64,000 nucleotides of DNA from Norana najaformis (Eukaryota > Annelida > Clitellata > Crassiclitellata > Hormogastridae). Both the position numbers and the translations under genes were made by a program. How positions within the stretch are numbered: the stretch's first letter is position 1; every line of letters starts with the position of its first letter. This document shows, piece by piece, positions 19,156-30,900 of the stretch. The notes under the pieces are model-generated. The model saw nothing but the letters and a program-made list of their open reading frames with translations. It made no database searches and was not told where the DNA came from. The stretch spans positions 1,322,741 to 1,386,740 of the forward strand of contig OZ029922.1 of assembly GCA_964023275.1 (NCBI GenBank), given 5' to 3'.

Positions 19156-20340
19156 ATCTGCTTTAATTCGTATTCTTGCATTTAATGCGAACAACTTTGT
19201 TATCAATTGGTTCCACCTGATAATTGGCTTCAGTAAGGAGAAACTTCATAGACAGACACTTCACATGACGCATCAAAACTTTCAATCCCTGACGCAGAGG
19301 TGAATAACAAAAGCTTTCCATATGTGCCGCTGACATATTCGCTTTTTTATTTTTGGTGTTTCTTGGCCTCTTTTCTGTCAGCGTTTGATAACACAACATG
19401 ACACAGTATAAAAAATATGAGACGGGTTTAAGTGGACAGTCTGATGATATTTAATCTCTAGATTCAACAGCGTCAAATTCTTCTTAACTTCCTCTTAAAG
19501 TTAGGACATCGTCCAATGGGACGGAACCATCATCTAAACTACTAATCTACAACACTTGCGTTAAAGAATGTCTACCGTAACCATTTAGTTTGATCGGGAT
19601 TCGGTATTGTCAGATCGGAAGCGCCTCTGGGGACTTTCTACTTAGGAGGCGCTATAAAAATCTGCGAGTGCAATTACTGTAGCAAGAGAGATTGACCAGT
19701 CTATAAAGTTGTGTAGTTGTTGCAAAGCTGATTGTCATATTGGCTCTTCAGTAGAGATACTTCAAGCGCAGAGCCTCGCCTCTGAGGCCTAATGTCGACA
19801 GAGGCGAGCAGTAAATCCTTTTGTGACCTGATTCGACTTTACCTAACCTGACTTGACCTCACCTCACGAAATTGCAGCGGGGTTGGAATTACAGAACCAC
19901 CTTCGCGGTATATTCACAGTGGAATTTTCCAGTTGTCCAGATGTAGGCTGTGGCTGACGAATTCTTTGTAGCTACAAATTTTATTGCACATTTTGAGAAC
20001 CTCTCAAAAGCGTCCACTTTCTAGTCGAAGCACACAAATCAATAGGCCTACGCACCAATAAATTAACCAATATCGATCACTTGATCGAACAATATATCGC
20101 TCGATCGATCAGTTATTTTTAGATAAGTTTGACTTTCAGTGGATTTATAGATCTCGTTAATGCAGTATAACTGGTTCAGGCCGGTTTATAACTGTATGTA
20201 GATCGCAGAAATTCTCTGCTTGGCAGCTTGTCAGACAAAAGCCACGATAGAATAATTTTGGCAGCTGGCGGCAGTTATATCTGCACAGTTCAGCTACTTA
20301 GCTGACACACATGTTTTCAATAATAAATTTATGTGAGACA

Positions 20341-20480
20341 GTAGCCACTTGGCTGAGCGGTGTCCTTGTAACGTGCGGTATGGGGTCAGACAGTAACCGT
20401 CTCAGGGAAGGAGGCTCTACCCCTCCTCTGAGGCGGTTACTGTGTAAGGACCTTGTGCACATCACTCAAGGTACGGGAAA
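20341..20480 (+). mobile_element. SINE, second family, 5' part
   Basis: AGCCACTTGGCTGAGCGGTG tRNA-like head and GAGGCGGTTACTGTGTAAGG module. The copy contains an internal inverted repeat (CAGTAACCGTCTCAGG../..CTCTGAGGCGGTTACTG). Confidence 0.5.
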
Positions 20481-20946
20481 GTAAGTAGTCACTTCAAGCA
20501 AGCTAAGGTAATCATTCAAAAAACGGTAAGGTGAAGTAATCACTCAAAAAACGGTAAAGTAATCATTCAAAAAACTGTAAAGTAACGTAATAGTTAAAGG
20601 AGTTTTCAAATTCAGATGTAAATTTTAAGCTAGCTAGAAGCATTAGTCGTGCTGTTAGGAGTTTCACTTGCACAAACATAGAAATCTACAGGCATACATA
20701 GGTAAATACACAGACTTACAGGCATACAGAAAAGCATACAGTGAGACACACAAGACAAATAACAGACCCACGTCACAGAAATGGTTGGCCTACATCTCTG
20801 CCAATCTATAATCGGAAGAGATGCAGAAGTTGATAACGGTAACATATTCTTTCACTGAAGAGACACTTTAAGATCGAAGGTTTGCCACATGCAGGAAATA
20901 CTGCTTGATTTACTTGTTTAGTGAGTCGAATTTAGACTTACTGTAG

Positions 20947-21245
20947 ATTGTAATTGTAATTGTAATTTGAGATTTATAAAGCGCCTCTTAGAGGACAAAC
21001 TAAACAGAGGTGCTTCCGACCCGAAAAAGTAAAATCACTGTTGAACAGTACAGTCTTCATGCGCCTGCGGAACACTGAGAGGGGGAGAGAAAGGAGCTCA
21101 AGTCGCAATTCTCGAGGGAGACGATTCCAGCAAGTGGGACCAACGTAGGCAAAGCTTCTGGACTGGGCTGCATCGGTACGCATGCGAGGGACAAACAGGA
21201 GATCACGAGTGGCCGAGCGAAGGTTGCTACGGCCCGGCAGCGAGG
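20947..21245 (-). mobile_element. 3' end of a CR1/L2-like LINE with ATTACA tail
   Basis: The C-terminal LINE motif SFAYVGPTCWNRLPRELR, then SVFRRRMKTVLF and a stop, followed by GAGGCGCTTTATAAATCTC and an (ATTACA)n tail. It is the best-preserved copy of the 3' end that recurs through the window. Confidence 0.8.
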
Positions 21246-21520
21246 AGACCAAAGTGCAGAAGATATTGTAATACCTCGTATTTAACTTCACTGTTTGGCC
21301 TTAGTAGTACATTTATAGAGACAATTCTAAGGACGGGTTTCAAGAATAGGTGCGCTAAAACCTGAAAGAAACTGACGTCTCCCTTTGATGAGATTTTGAG
21401 ACACAGAAGCTCGAAATTGGAGACATAATCAAAATTAGAATGCATATCATTCCAATGGTTGACTAAAATGCTTAATTTAGATATAAATAACTTTTCACCG
21501 GATAAGAAGTGAAGCAGTAG

Positions 21521-21571
21521 GAAAAAGAAGAGGAGGAGGAAGAAGAAGAAGAAGAAGAAGAAGAAGAACAA
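21521..21571 (+). repeat. (GAA)n tract
   Basis: AAGAAGAGGAGGAGGAAGAAGAAG; gives spurious poly-Ser/Phe frames on the other strand. Confidence 0.85.
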
Positions 21572-24500
21572 AGTGAAGGAGAAGGAGGAAAATGAGGGAG
21601 AGCGAGAAGCGAGAGGGACAGCGAGCGCAGGAGCTTTAAACTAACCCTGGAGAGGCAGGTAGGAGTATTAGGTTTTAGCGATTTCATTTTCTTAAATTCG
21701 GTACAACAAGACTACCATTCGTCTTGTTTAAAACCAATGACAGTAAAGCTAACACTGATAAAACATACTCGTTTAGTTACCGCTAAAGTTATCTGTCAAA
21801 TTGTTCATGCTTTTTCTTCGACAAGCAGTCTGCAGTCATTTGATTTGGTCTTAGCAGTCAAGTTGTAGTTATATATGTTTTATTCAATTCGTATCGTGCC
21901 TACAAACTGTTAGCTCGGGGTTCTTTTGCTGCAAAATAGTAGCTCGTATATTGCTTCTCAACTCAAGTGACATCAACAGCGTTAATCAACACCACAAGCG
22001 AACACCTTAAAGTTGGCCCGGCATTTAAGACAATAGAGATTTACAGGTAACCGCATTGTTCAATTGGAACTGATTTACTCGCCTGCCGAATAACATTTAG
22101 TCACGCCGTATAGTAGTCTATTTTTAAAATAGTTGATTGATTTCTATGGTACTTAAGTTCGCATTAAGTCATTTTTGTTGATAGTAATAGTTTCTATTTC
22201 TGGTAGAAAATTCCAGTTTGAACCGGTCTTGTAAACAGAATCCAAATCATTAAACTCGAATCTGATCTGGTGAAAACCAACCTTATGAGCTTCGGTTTCT
22301 TTTATCACCTCATAATACCATTAAATAACATAACAGGATAACATAGCATACCACCACATAACATAACACATCATAGCATGACATACATAGTAGGCCTATC
22401 ACCAGACATAATTTGTTTTAGATGTTTCAAAAAACGTTTAACACTGTTAGAACCACTAAAATACTGGAATTGCTTAATAGCCCATCCTTCATAGCTTTCT
22501 CTTAAAAGCTATGATAGTGTTCACTGAGACGATGCAATCATCCAAACCACTTTACAATTCTACAAGTCTTGCATTGAAGAATTTCTGACCTAGTGCTCAT
22601 TTCAGTTTCCGAAATTCACACACCGGAAGCAGCGATTGTAGGCCCGAGCTCTCACCATCCGGCATCTAAAATATGGTATTATCGTCAACGGCGTATTCAA
22701 AAAGGTATAATGGTTGAACATACAATTGCATTAACTCAGACATCTGTCTGTTGAATGACAAAAGAGGCAACTCCGTGTGACCAACATTTGGCTAAGGATC
22801 GGACACATTTCACAATGAGAAAAAGAGCAGGAATGAGAATCCTCGTTTGGTTAGTTCAGAGCCCTGGGACGTGTAATACAGGAGCTATCAATCTACCTTG
22901 CAACATCAGTCTATTTAATGCCAAAAGGGATTAAGACACGTGTCTAGATATCGGGCAACGTTAAGCGAATACAAGAAGAAAGGAAACAGTATTCACGGTC
23001 CTCGATTGGACAGGCCATTGAGCTGGGTGATTAAAAGCCATCTCTTTACCTTACATCTAAAAAACAAATCGATGTGACTATGACATTCGGTTAACGGTTG
23101 AAGTTGATTCGAAGGCGACTGAGTGTTCAAAGCACGATGTACATGGATAGTGTCTTCATCAGTTGATCGATTTGGGCTTCTTCCTGCTAGTACAGCCTAC
23201 ATGTTGAATGGGTCCGTACTCAGCGACACGCATGAATGAGTTTCACGAATGAATGGCACCTTTCACGTCATGACGTTCTTCTTGATGGAGAAGCACAGTC
23301 ACCCGCTACGTTCCACTTCTCCGAACTTACTAAACAGCTGGCATACGGACATGCAATTGCATTACCTTTTACCTTTTAGTATATTGACAGTAGACGGCGC
23401 TATAGAAGTCTTGTCCAGTCATCCATATCGTGACGTTATAAGCTCTTCCATGATTCGCTCAGCCAGTGAGTGAGCTTGGTGCTCTTCCTTGGCAACGGGG
23501 CATCAATATTTGTCCAGCGCAACGGTGCAATGCTGGCTGCAGGCGGCGTTCATAGTACTGACATGCCACCAGACATGGAAACAGAGGACTCAGCGTCACC
23601 ATGAAGATCGATGCTTTGCTACGACGCACGAACATATAAACATTCGGGCATATAAAAAGACAGACAGATACATAGACAGGCTCACAGCCAGCAACACAGA
23701 CTAACTGAAGCAGACTTACAGCCAGCCAGACACATTGGAAGATATACAAATAGACGGCAGACTCACACCTACTCAGGCAGCAAGATAGAAAGAGATAGAT
23801 TCAGGCAGCCAGAAAACCAATCATCCATCCATCCAGACAGACAGACAGACTATAAGACATACGGACAGACAGACATATAGACGGGCGTGGCCTGTAGTGG
23901 GGCCGCAATCGATGTCGCACCGATCAGTAACAATAACAGCATCAGTTTCAGCAGCAGCAGCAGCATTTGTAGTTCTTGCACATCACGACTCAGCAAATCT
24001 TCATTGGATCAGACATCGATATACAATCGAAAAATGAATTCATCCGAATCGCACTTAGGAAAACTGTTTATATCTAATAAAACCTCACTAATAATGTTTT
24101 AAAAACTAATCGCCTGGGTCTATGCTTTCGTCTGTTTTCTCCTCGTCAAAATTTCATCTGACTGCGAAAGAATTGTCGCCATAGCAACATCGATTGGCAT
24201 CAGTTGTGTCGCACTGCGTTTCCGATATTTCAACACTGATGAACAGGCACTAGTCAACGGAACTTGGCAGAAGTCGTTTGGATTACTGACTAGGAATGTG
24301 GAATCGTGACGCTCGCTTCGTTACCAGAATTGAATTCGAATTTGCAAGAGTTGACACTAAACAGTTTCAAAGATTTTCATATGTCATTTCTGAGCGACTG
24401 TTGGTTCTGTGAAGCAGGAACATAGCTTGAAGACCGAAATATACCAAATTGACAATTTTGCGGGGTAAGCTGGCGAATAGACTCCTAAACATATGCGCAT

Positions 24501-24719
24501 GAAGTGTGCATTAGCAGACAACTGAACACACAGGATGATATGACAAGTTGAACGTTAAACATAGAGGATGAATGGGAAATTTGGTGATTAAGCTGAGACG
24601 GTGGATTGGCAAGATGACAGTTAATACAGATGGTGAATTGACAATTAGACGACTAAGCAGAGACGGTGGATTGCAACGAAACATATACAATTAGTGGGTT
24701 GGTAGATTTCGATAGCTAA

Positions 24720-24929
24720 ATGTCTTCCACAAACGGAACGAATACTCTAATGGACTGGAGAGACATTACAGAGCGCTTGCTGGACCCGAAGCAGCGTCGA
24801 TCCATCGTAACAAAGACAGACACGGAAGAACTGAATCGTATGAAGACGAAAAATGCATTTCTCAAGAGAAAACGAAAGCTACTCGATCAAATCAGGAAGA
24901 ACAAGAACTTCAATAACAACAATGCGCAG
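24720..24929 (+). CDS. Unrecognised gene, exon 1 (start codon)
   Basis: ATG in a favourable context (gctaaATGTC), 70 codons, ending AATGCGCAG|GTAACT. The protein begins MSSTNGTNTLMDWRDITERL, then a Lys/Arg-rich predicted helix and an Asn run. The sequence just past the donor is repeated downstream as a 46-bp tandem array. Confidence 0.65.
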
Positions 24930-27906
24930 GTAACTAGTTACAATTACAATAATATAATGCGCAGGTAAATAGTCACCTGGATGCATTACAGTAGTATCTA
25001 CCGGTAGTAACCTGAATTTTCTACAATGTTACATTTATTATTTCGCGAAAATATACAGATAAAACTCACCTGAATGTCGTACACTAGCAACTATAATACA
25101 AAGGTAAATACTCACCTGAATGTCGTACACTAGCAACTATAATACAAAGGTAAATACTCACCTGAATGTCGTACACTAGAAACCATAATACAAAGGTAAA
25201 TACTCACCTGAATGTCGTACACTAGCAACTATGATATACAGGTATGGTATGTAGTCACCTGAACGTTCTGCAGTAGCAAGTAGCCTAGAGCATAGGTGCA
25301 GAATGACCTGAATGTGACAAGTGAAGCTTAGTCTAAGAATCAACCTAAGACTTCTGAAAGCAAACAAATACATTTTTTGAAAGGCTATAGAATGAATGTT
25401 AAAGAAATATTTGGTCTGGTCTAATCTTATCTAATCTAATTGGATTTGATTTGAATTTATCTGATGTTATCTAATCTAATCGACTATAATCGAAGGTGCA
25501 TTCTGGGATCAGTGATGTCAAAATCCCGAAGAGCATTCGTGGAAGCAGAAAAATAGATTCCCGAGAAATGATACACCTTTTGCACAGTCATCGAGAATCA
25601 TCTTGTTCGATGGTAGATTGATGTTTTGGATCTTGAGACTACTGAGAAGTTTCCTTCAAGTTGTGCTACATAAGTCTTTGTTTTACCGCATTACATTACA
25701 TCACTTTGACTAAACAATTCTTTAAATTTTGTAACGGTCTTGCATTACATCTGCCTCATCCCATACGGTTGCGCCTGGTCCCAGTTTGAAGGTCTCTGTC
25801 AGCGACGCATATGGATGAACTGGTAAAGAGAGAGAGTCGGATGAGGAATCACCAACGGACATAGACAGAGGGACGGATACAGAGGGACTACCAGGACAGA
25901 GGGACGGACGGATACAGAAGGACAGAAGGAGAGAGAAACGGATGCATACAGGTGGACGGACGGGGACCAAGTTCGAGCGGCAATTGAGGTACTGGTGGCC
26001 GATGTGATCAGCCCACACGCGCACGGTAACAGGAAAGGGCCAGAGAATTGAAAGGTGTGCGCCAACAGCAGCGCTGTCCCGAATGCCACGAAAGCGCTTG
26101 AGTCTCTCCAATCGATGGATGGTCGTGTGCAGTGCCGAGAGTGCCAGAGTTGGTCCGCGGCGCCATGGCAACCAGGCAACAGCGTCTGCAAAGGAGAGGC
26201 GAGGGGCGGAAGACACTCCCTCAGTCACGGAAGCAAGCTCTTCCCGATCATTGTCCGTACCGGAAACTGGACGGCGCTACGATGGCAGAAGCCTCGAGAG
26301 AAAGCTCAATTGTTTCAGGCTGTGCTGCTCACGGCCGGCCGAGACGGAGCCGTGCATTTGTATGGATCGGGCGTATGAAGCTTCATCCTCCGATGCTTAC
26401 CGGCCTTAAAACGCCCCCTGCTCTATTCAGGTATAACCTAATTCTCGCCTTATCGACTCCAGCGCGTTTTAAATTGGACAAACCATTCAGGATATTCATA
26501 ATAGCGATTCTGTTCGCGCAAGATTTTTTCAATGTGGCCGACATGAGATATGTGCTTCATCCCACAAAACATAACATAGCATAGCATAACATAGCATAGC
26601 ATAACATAACATAGCATAACATTTTAACGGCGCATAACATTTTAACGGCGCATAACATAACATAGCATAACATAACATAGCATAACTTAGTACAGCATAG
26701 CATAACACATGATAGCATGCAGACATGCATTATGCGTATTATACACATTGTCCTAAAACGCATTAGGTAACACACTGGAGGTAACACACTTGTAACTGTA
26801 ATCGTAATCTTAAATTTGTATAGTGCCTCTTCAATAGAAACCTTGTCCACGTTAAATAAATGATGCTGTAGTTTATTGCGAACAAAAAGTTCGTCAAACA
26901 AGCAGTGCTCAGATAAATGTCCGTATATGAAAATGTTTAAGCACCTTCTTAGAACCTTATAAAGGCCCTATAAAATTGTATGACAGTATTCTAATAATTT
27001 TACTTTGTAGATTACACATTGCGCCAAAGATGTGCATGCTTGTACCTGTCTGAGGAACGCTCATAAAACATCTTCTAAATACCAGGAAAAGCCCTACACA
27101 CAATGCTATCTAAATCATCTGAGAAGTTTCGACTTATTTATTTCTGCCTCTTTAAGCGCCACTGTGTATGGACCTTCAGCAAGTCCTTTACTCGCATTTG
27201 CTCAGCGGCATCGATTGATGCTTTGCCATTAGACAGTGGCGTTTGGAAAATATGGAGAAATAAGAGCACTTACACATTTGTTTAGTCAAAGTGTATGTCC
27301 ATATATACATACACACATTTGTCCAGATATACATGCGTGTATATAGAACAGAATGTTTGTTTTGGAGCTACGTGCCTCAAATGATCCTATTCCAACCGCT
27401 CACTATTCTTTAATGTTCTACGATCGATGACTCGGTTGCTTCCATTGTCATCTGCACTCTGCTTCTGGTATCCATGGCGGCGATAAAGACACCACATGGA
27501 CGAGCAATTGAGCAAACGACACGGGATGGCCACCGCTGCGCTCGGTCTTTTGTGCACGCCTCTTAAACGGTTATTCAGTTATTTAGGGTTTCACTGTCGT
27601 CGTTTAAAAAGCACTGCTTTCAAGTCGAATAGCTAGAGTTTTGTGTAGAGAATACAAACGAAGACACAGCAAAACGTGGACTAAACGCTCTAAAAGGCAT
27701 TAGATCTAACAAATAACCGGAAAGAATATAGATAATTTATTGGCACCCATCTCCGCCAAATGGCTGGCTTCAGGAATTGATGATGATGATAATGATGATG
27801 AATATTATTATGATTATTATTATTATTAATTAATTAATTAATTTATTATTATTATTATTGTTGTTGTTGTTGTCACTATTATTATAATTGTTGTTGTTGT
27901 TGTCAC

Positions 27907-27942
<36 letters not shown>

Positions 27943-30900
27943 GTGCTGATGATAATGATGATGCTGATTTGGTACCTGAGCACTGGCGCTTCCTAAAATC
28001 TCTTCTGTAAAATGAATAATGTATCCGTGTTACTGACTGATCGTATATTAAACTAAGGTGAGGTGTTACTCTGTGGTTAGCGCCCTTGGTCTGTGACCTA
28101 ACGGTTGCAGGTTAAAGCCTGTTGAATGAAGTAAGGTCGAGATTAGCTTGGTATCGTAATTGGTTTTAAGTGGTTTTGACAATAAATTCATCGAAAACTT
28201 CGTATGTTCAACGGTCTCGATAACTTTAACTTATTGTAAGGTAAGGTAACGTTTGGAATGCCTGATGAGCGTCTTCTGAAGAAGCGCTATATGAATCTTT
28301 TATTACAATTACAATTAGGGCAAATCAGGGCAAGGCGAGGCTGTCTTTCAACCGATCCTTGGATTGAGAGATCTTGCTATAAGCATTTACAAGTAATATG
28401 CATAATTAGGCCTATTGTTAGGCATGTTAACTTATAATGTACATTTATCAATAAATGTGTTAATTGTTAATTCATATCATTCACTGGATACGTTATAAGC
28501 GATACGACGGTCCATAAGTAATTAGGTCATTGTTAATACAGTATTCAATAGTAAAAATCTGAGTGTTCTGTTGTGTGCATTTGTGTTCAGAAACCCGATG
28601 ACCAATCTCAAGACTCCAGCCGCCATTCCTCGCTATGTTCCGAGCTCAACTTCACCAACGACGAAGTTCCCTCTACTCCTCCACCGACGCTGCCACCTGC
28701 CAACGTCCTCCCCTCCGCTGCCGACCCATCAAAGCCCCGCCAGCATCCTCATCAGTCTGCCGTTCCAGTTACCACAAATGTCTCCAGTTCGGACTCCGAC
28801 TGGAGCGCAATCGATATGGGAGATTACGAGAATCGAATCAGACCGTCGAGTGCCTTCTGGAGGAAGCAGGACGGACTGTCGCTCGCCGAAAAGATCATCT
28901 TCTACAGAAACTGGAAATACCGAGTAAGCCAGGATTGAAGACTTAAAAATCATTTGCAATCGGGTATAAGTTGAGGTGCAAAAAGATGGTTTAACTAACA
29001 CTTTAATCAGGCTAACCACCTTACAAGGCAGCATTATCTAATAGACGACTCAAAATTATTTGCACTCGGATGTAAGTAGAGACAATTCGGTTGCTTTAAC
29101 TAACATATCAAGATAGGGCTAACCGCCTAACTAGTACTGAGTGGACTCCGTGTATCGACACTGGACAGGTTGTTTAGAGCACTTGTCTCTGCCACAAAGC
29201 AGTATAATTCAGATGGTACTGTCGTAAGCTGGGAAGTATACGGCACATGCTGTGATCCACTGGTCTCATGGAATTCGTTCGCTGCCGATTAACCATACCT
29301 TAACTTACTCTTCAATTCCTTTATTTTCTTCCCCGTTCTTCCTTTATTCCCATGATGTCCTTGCTTCATGTTATACCTCTCTCAGTGCCTTTGGAGAAGT
29401 CAAACCACAGACCTTGCACAGTGACAGAGCTACCTACACTGCTACTATGCACAAAATATATAAGCTAAATGTATCCAAATTAAAGTGTTCAATGCTACTG
29501 ATTTCAGGAGAACACAGTTTGAATCCCTCAATTTGACCAGAGTTACCTACGGTTAAATAGCTCTAAGTTAGCCGAATTAAAATTTATTGGCTTAAAATTA
29601 ACAGAATTCGTTTGGTGTTTGTTTTCTCTCAGAATTTACCAAAACGAGATGAAAGACACGAGGTAAGACACCAGGCAGCCACTGGTGCTTCTTCCAACTA
29701 TTTGAACACTGTTTATTCATTGATCAAGGTTCTAAATGAACCTTAGCACCATTTACGAAAACGTTGGGAGCGCTAATATCAGTTAGTTCAAAGGCGCCAT
29801 ATTAAATGCCTATAGAAACAAATAATTAGCTAAGACATGGGAAATCTTACAACACAATAATTTACAATACAATACAATTCAGTACAGTATAATACCTCAT
29901 CATCGACGCTATGTGCTTCAGGAACTCTGAACCTGCTGTCATCTTTCAACTCTAGTCGGTAGGGCTCTCTCTCTCTCTGTGTGTGTGTGTATGTGTGTGT
30001 GTGTGTGTGTGTGCATGAGCTTGCAACTGTTGACTCTCCTGGTTATCTGAGCAATGTTTGCTAATGGACGAATGTTCTATTCTTCAATAGCTAAAGTTTA
30101 AGCAGCAGCTGCTTCAACAACAGCAACATTTTCATCAGCAACAGCTTCACTAAAAATAGCTTTAGCAGCACAAGTTTAAGAAGAAGAAGAAGAAGAAGAA
30201 GAAGCTTAAGAGGCAACAGTTTTAGCAACAACAGCTACAGCAACAAGAGCTAAAACAACCATAATATCAAAGACAACACCTTTAGTAACGACAATGGCTA
30301 CGGCATCTCATAGAATCGATAGATAAATCAATGATTACTGCGACTAAAACCCAGCCGAAGTTAAACGCTTTGTCCCGTGGAAGCTTTGTTTAAAGGACAA
30401 TTAAACAAAACCCACCAGTCGAGTGCTTCTTTGTAAAGGCAGCTGATGATTGTAAAAACCGTTCAACGACTAATTAATTTATGCATAAAGTGTTCGACAG
30501 TCACCACAGCAACTGTCTCAATGGCGGCGTTCAATATATAGGACACATTTATCAATGTGTTTCATTGCTTCTATAATTAGCAATTAAGGTGATTAAAGGT
30601 AAGGTAAGGTAAGATAAGGGGTTACTGAGGCAAAGTATGTTACCTTATATTACCTTACCTAATCTTACCTTACCTTACCTTACCTACTCTTACCTTGCCT
30701 TGCCTTACCTTACCTACCCTTACCTTGCCTTACCTACCCTTACCTTGTCTTGCCTTACATTACCTACCCTTACCTTGCCTTAACATACTTTACCTTATCT
30801 CACCTGTCGTTTCGCATCTGTTGCAACAGATGGACGTGCATGAAGTGGAGTCGACGTTGATCGATTACCATCGGACGAAGTCCACCGGTCGTTCGGCTCA

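Larger units (their letters stand above)
14623..24719. other. 10-kb gene-free stretch
   Basis: No exon could be supported on either strand. Contents: AT-rich unique sequence, an AAG/GAAA-rich purine patch at 15430-15580, local duplication D, the CTACT array, SINE and LINE ends near 19640, 20341 and 20947, a GAA tract, and AGAC/CATC simple repeats at 23650-23890. Short ORFs here lack family resemblance or coding texture. Confidence 0.6.
24930..28590 (+). other. Intron 1 of the unrecognised gene
   Basis: Holds the 46-bp tandem array, a GC-rich patch (25900-26410) open in several frames with no phase-compatible splice pair, the CATAA array, a LINE-type GTATAGTGCCTC end near 26815, a SINE fragment at 27195, trinucleotide runs and a full SINE at 28068. 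Confidence 0.5.
28924..30829 (+). other. Intron 2 of the unrecognised gene
   Basis: Contains a SINE body (29135), CT/GT and AAG microsatellites, a CAGCAA-rich stretch near 30100-30300 and the inverted GGTAA/TTACC arrays ahead of exon 3. Confidence 0.5.

Noticed and set aside
25722-26584. GC-rich region open in several frames on both strands (up to 168 aa), including a plausible segment with EASSSRSLSVPETGRRYDGR
   Set aside because: No frame has splice sites that keep phase with the neighbouring exons, overlapping frames are equally open, and no family resemblance is seen. It could be an alternative exon or a promoter patch, but I cannot support a CDS.
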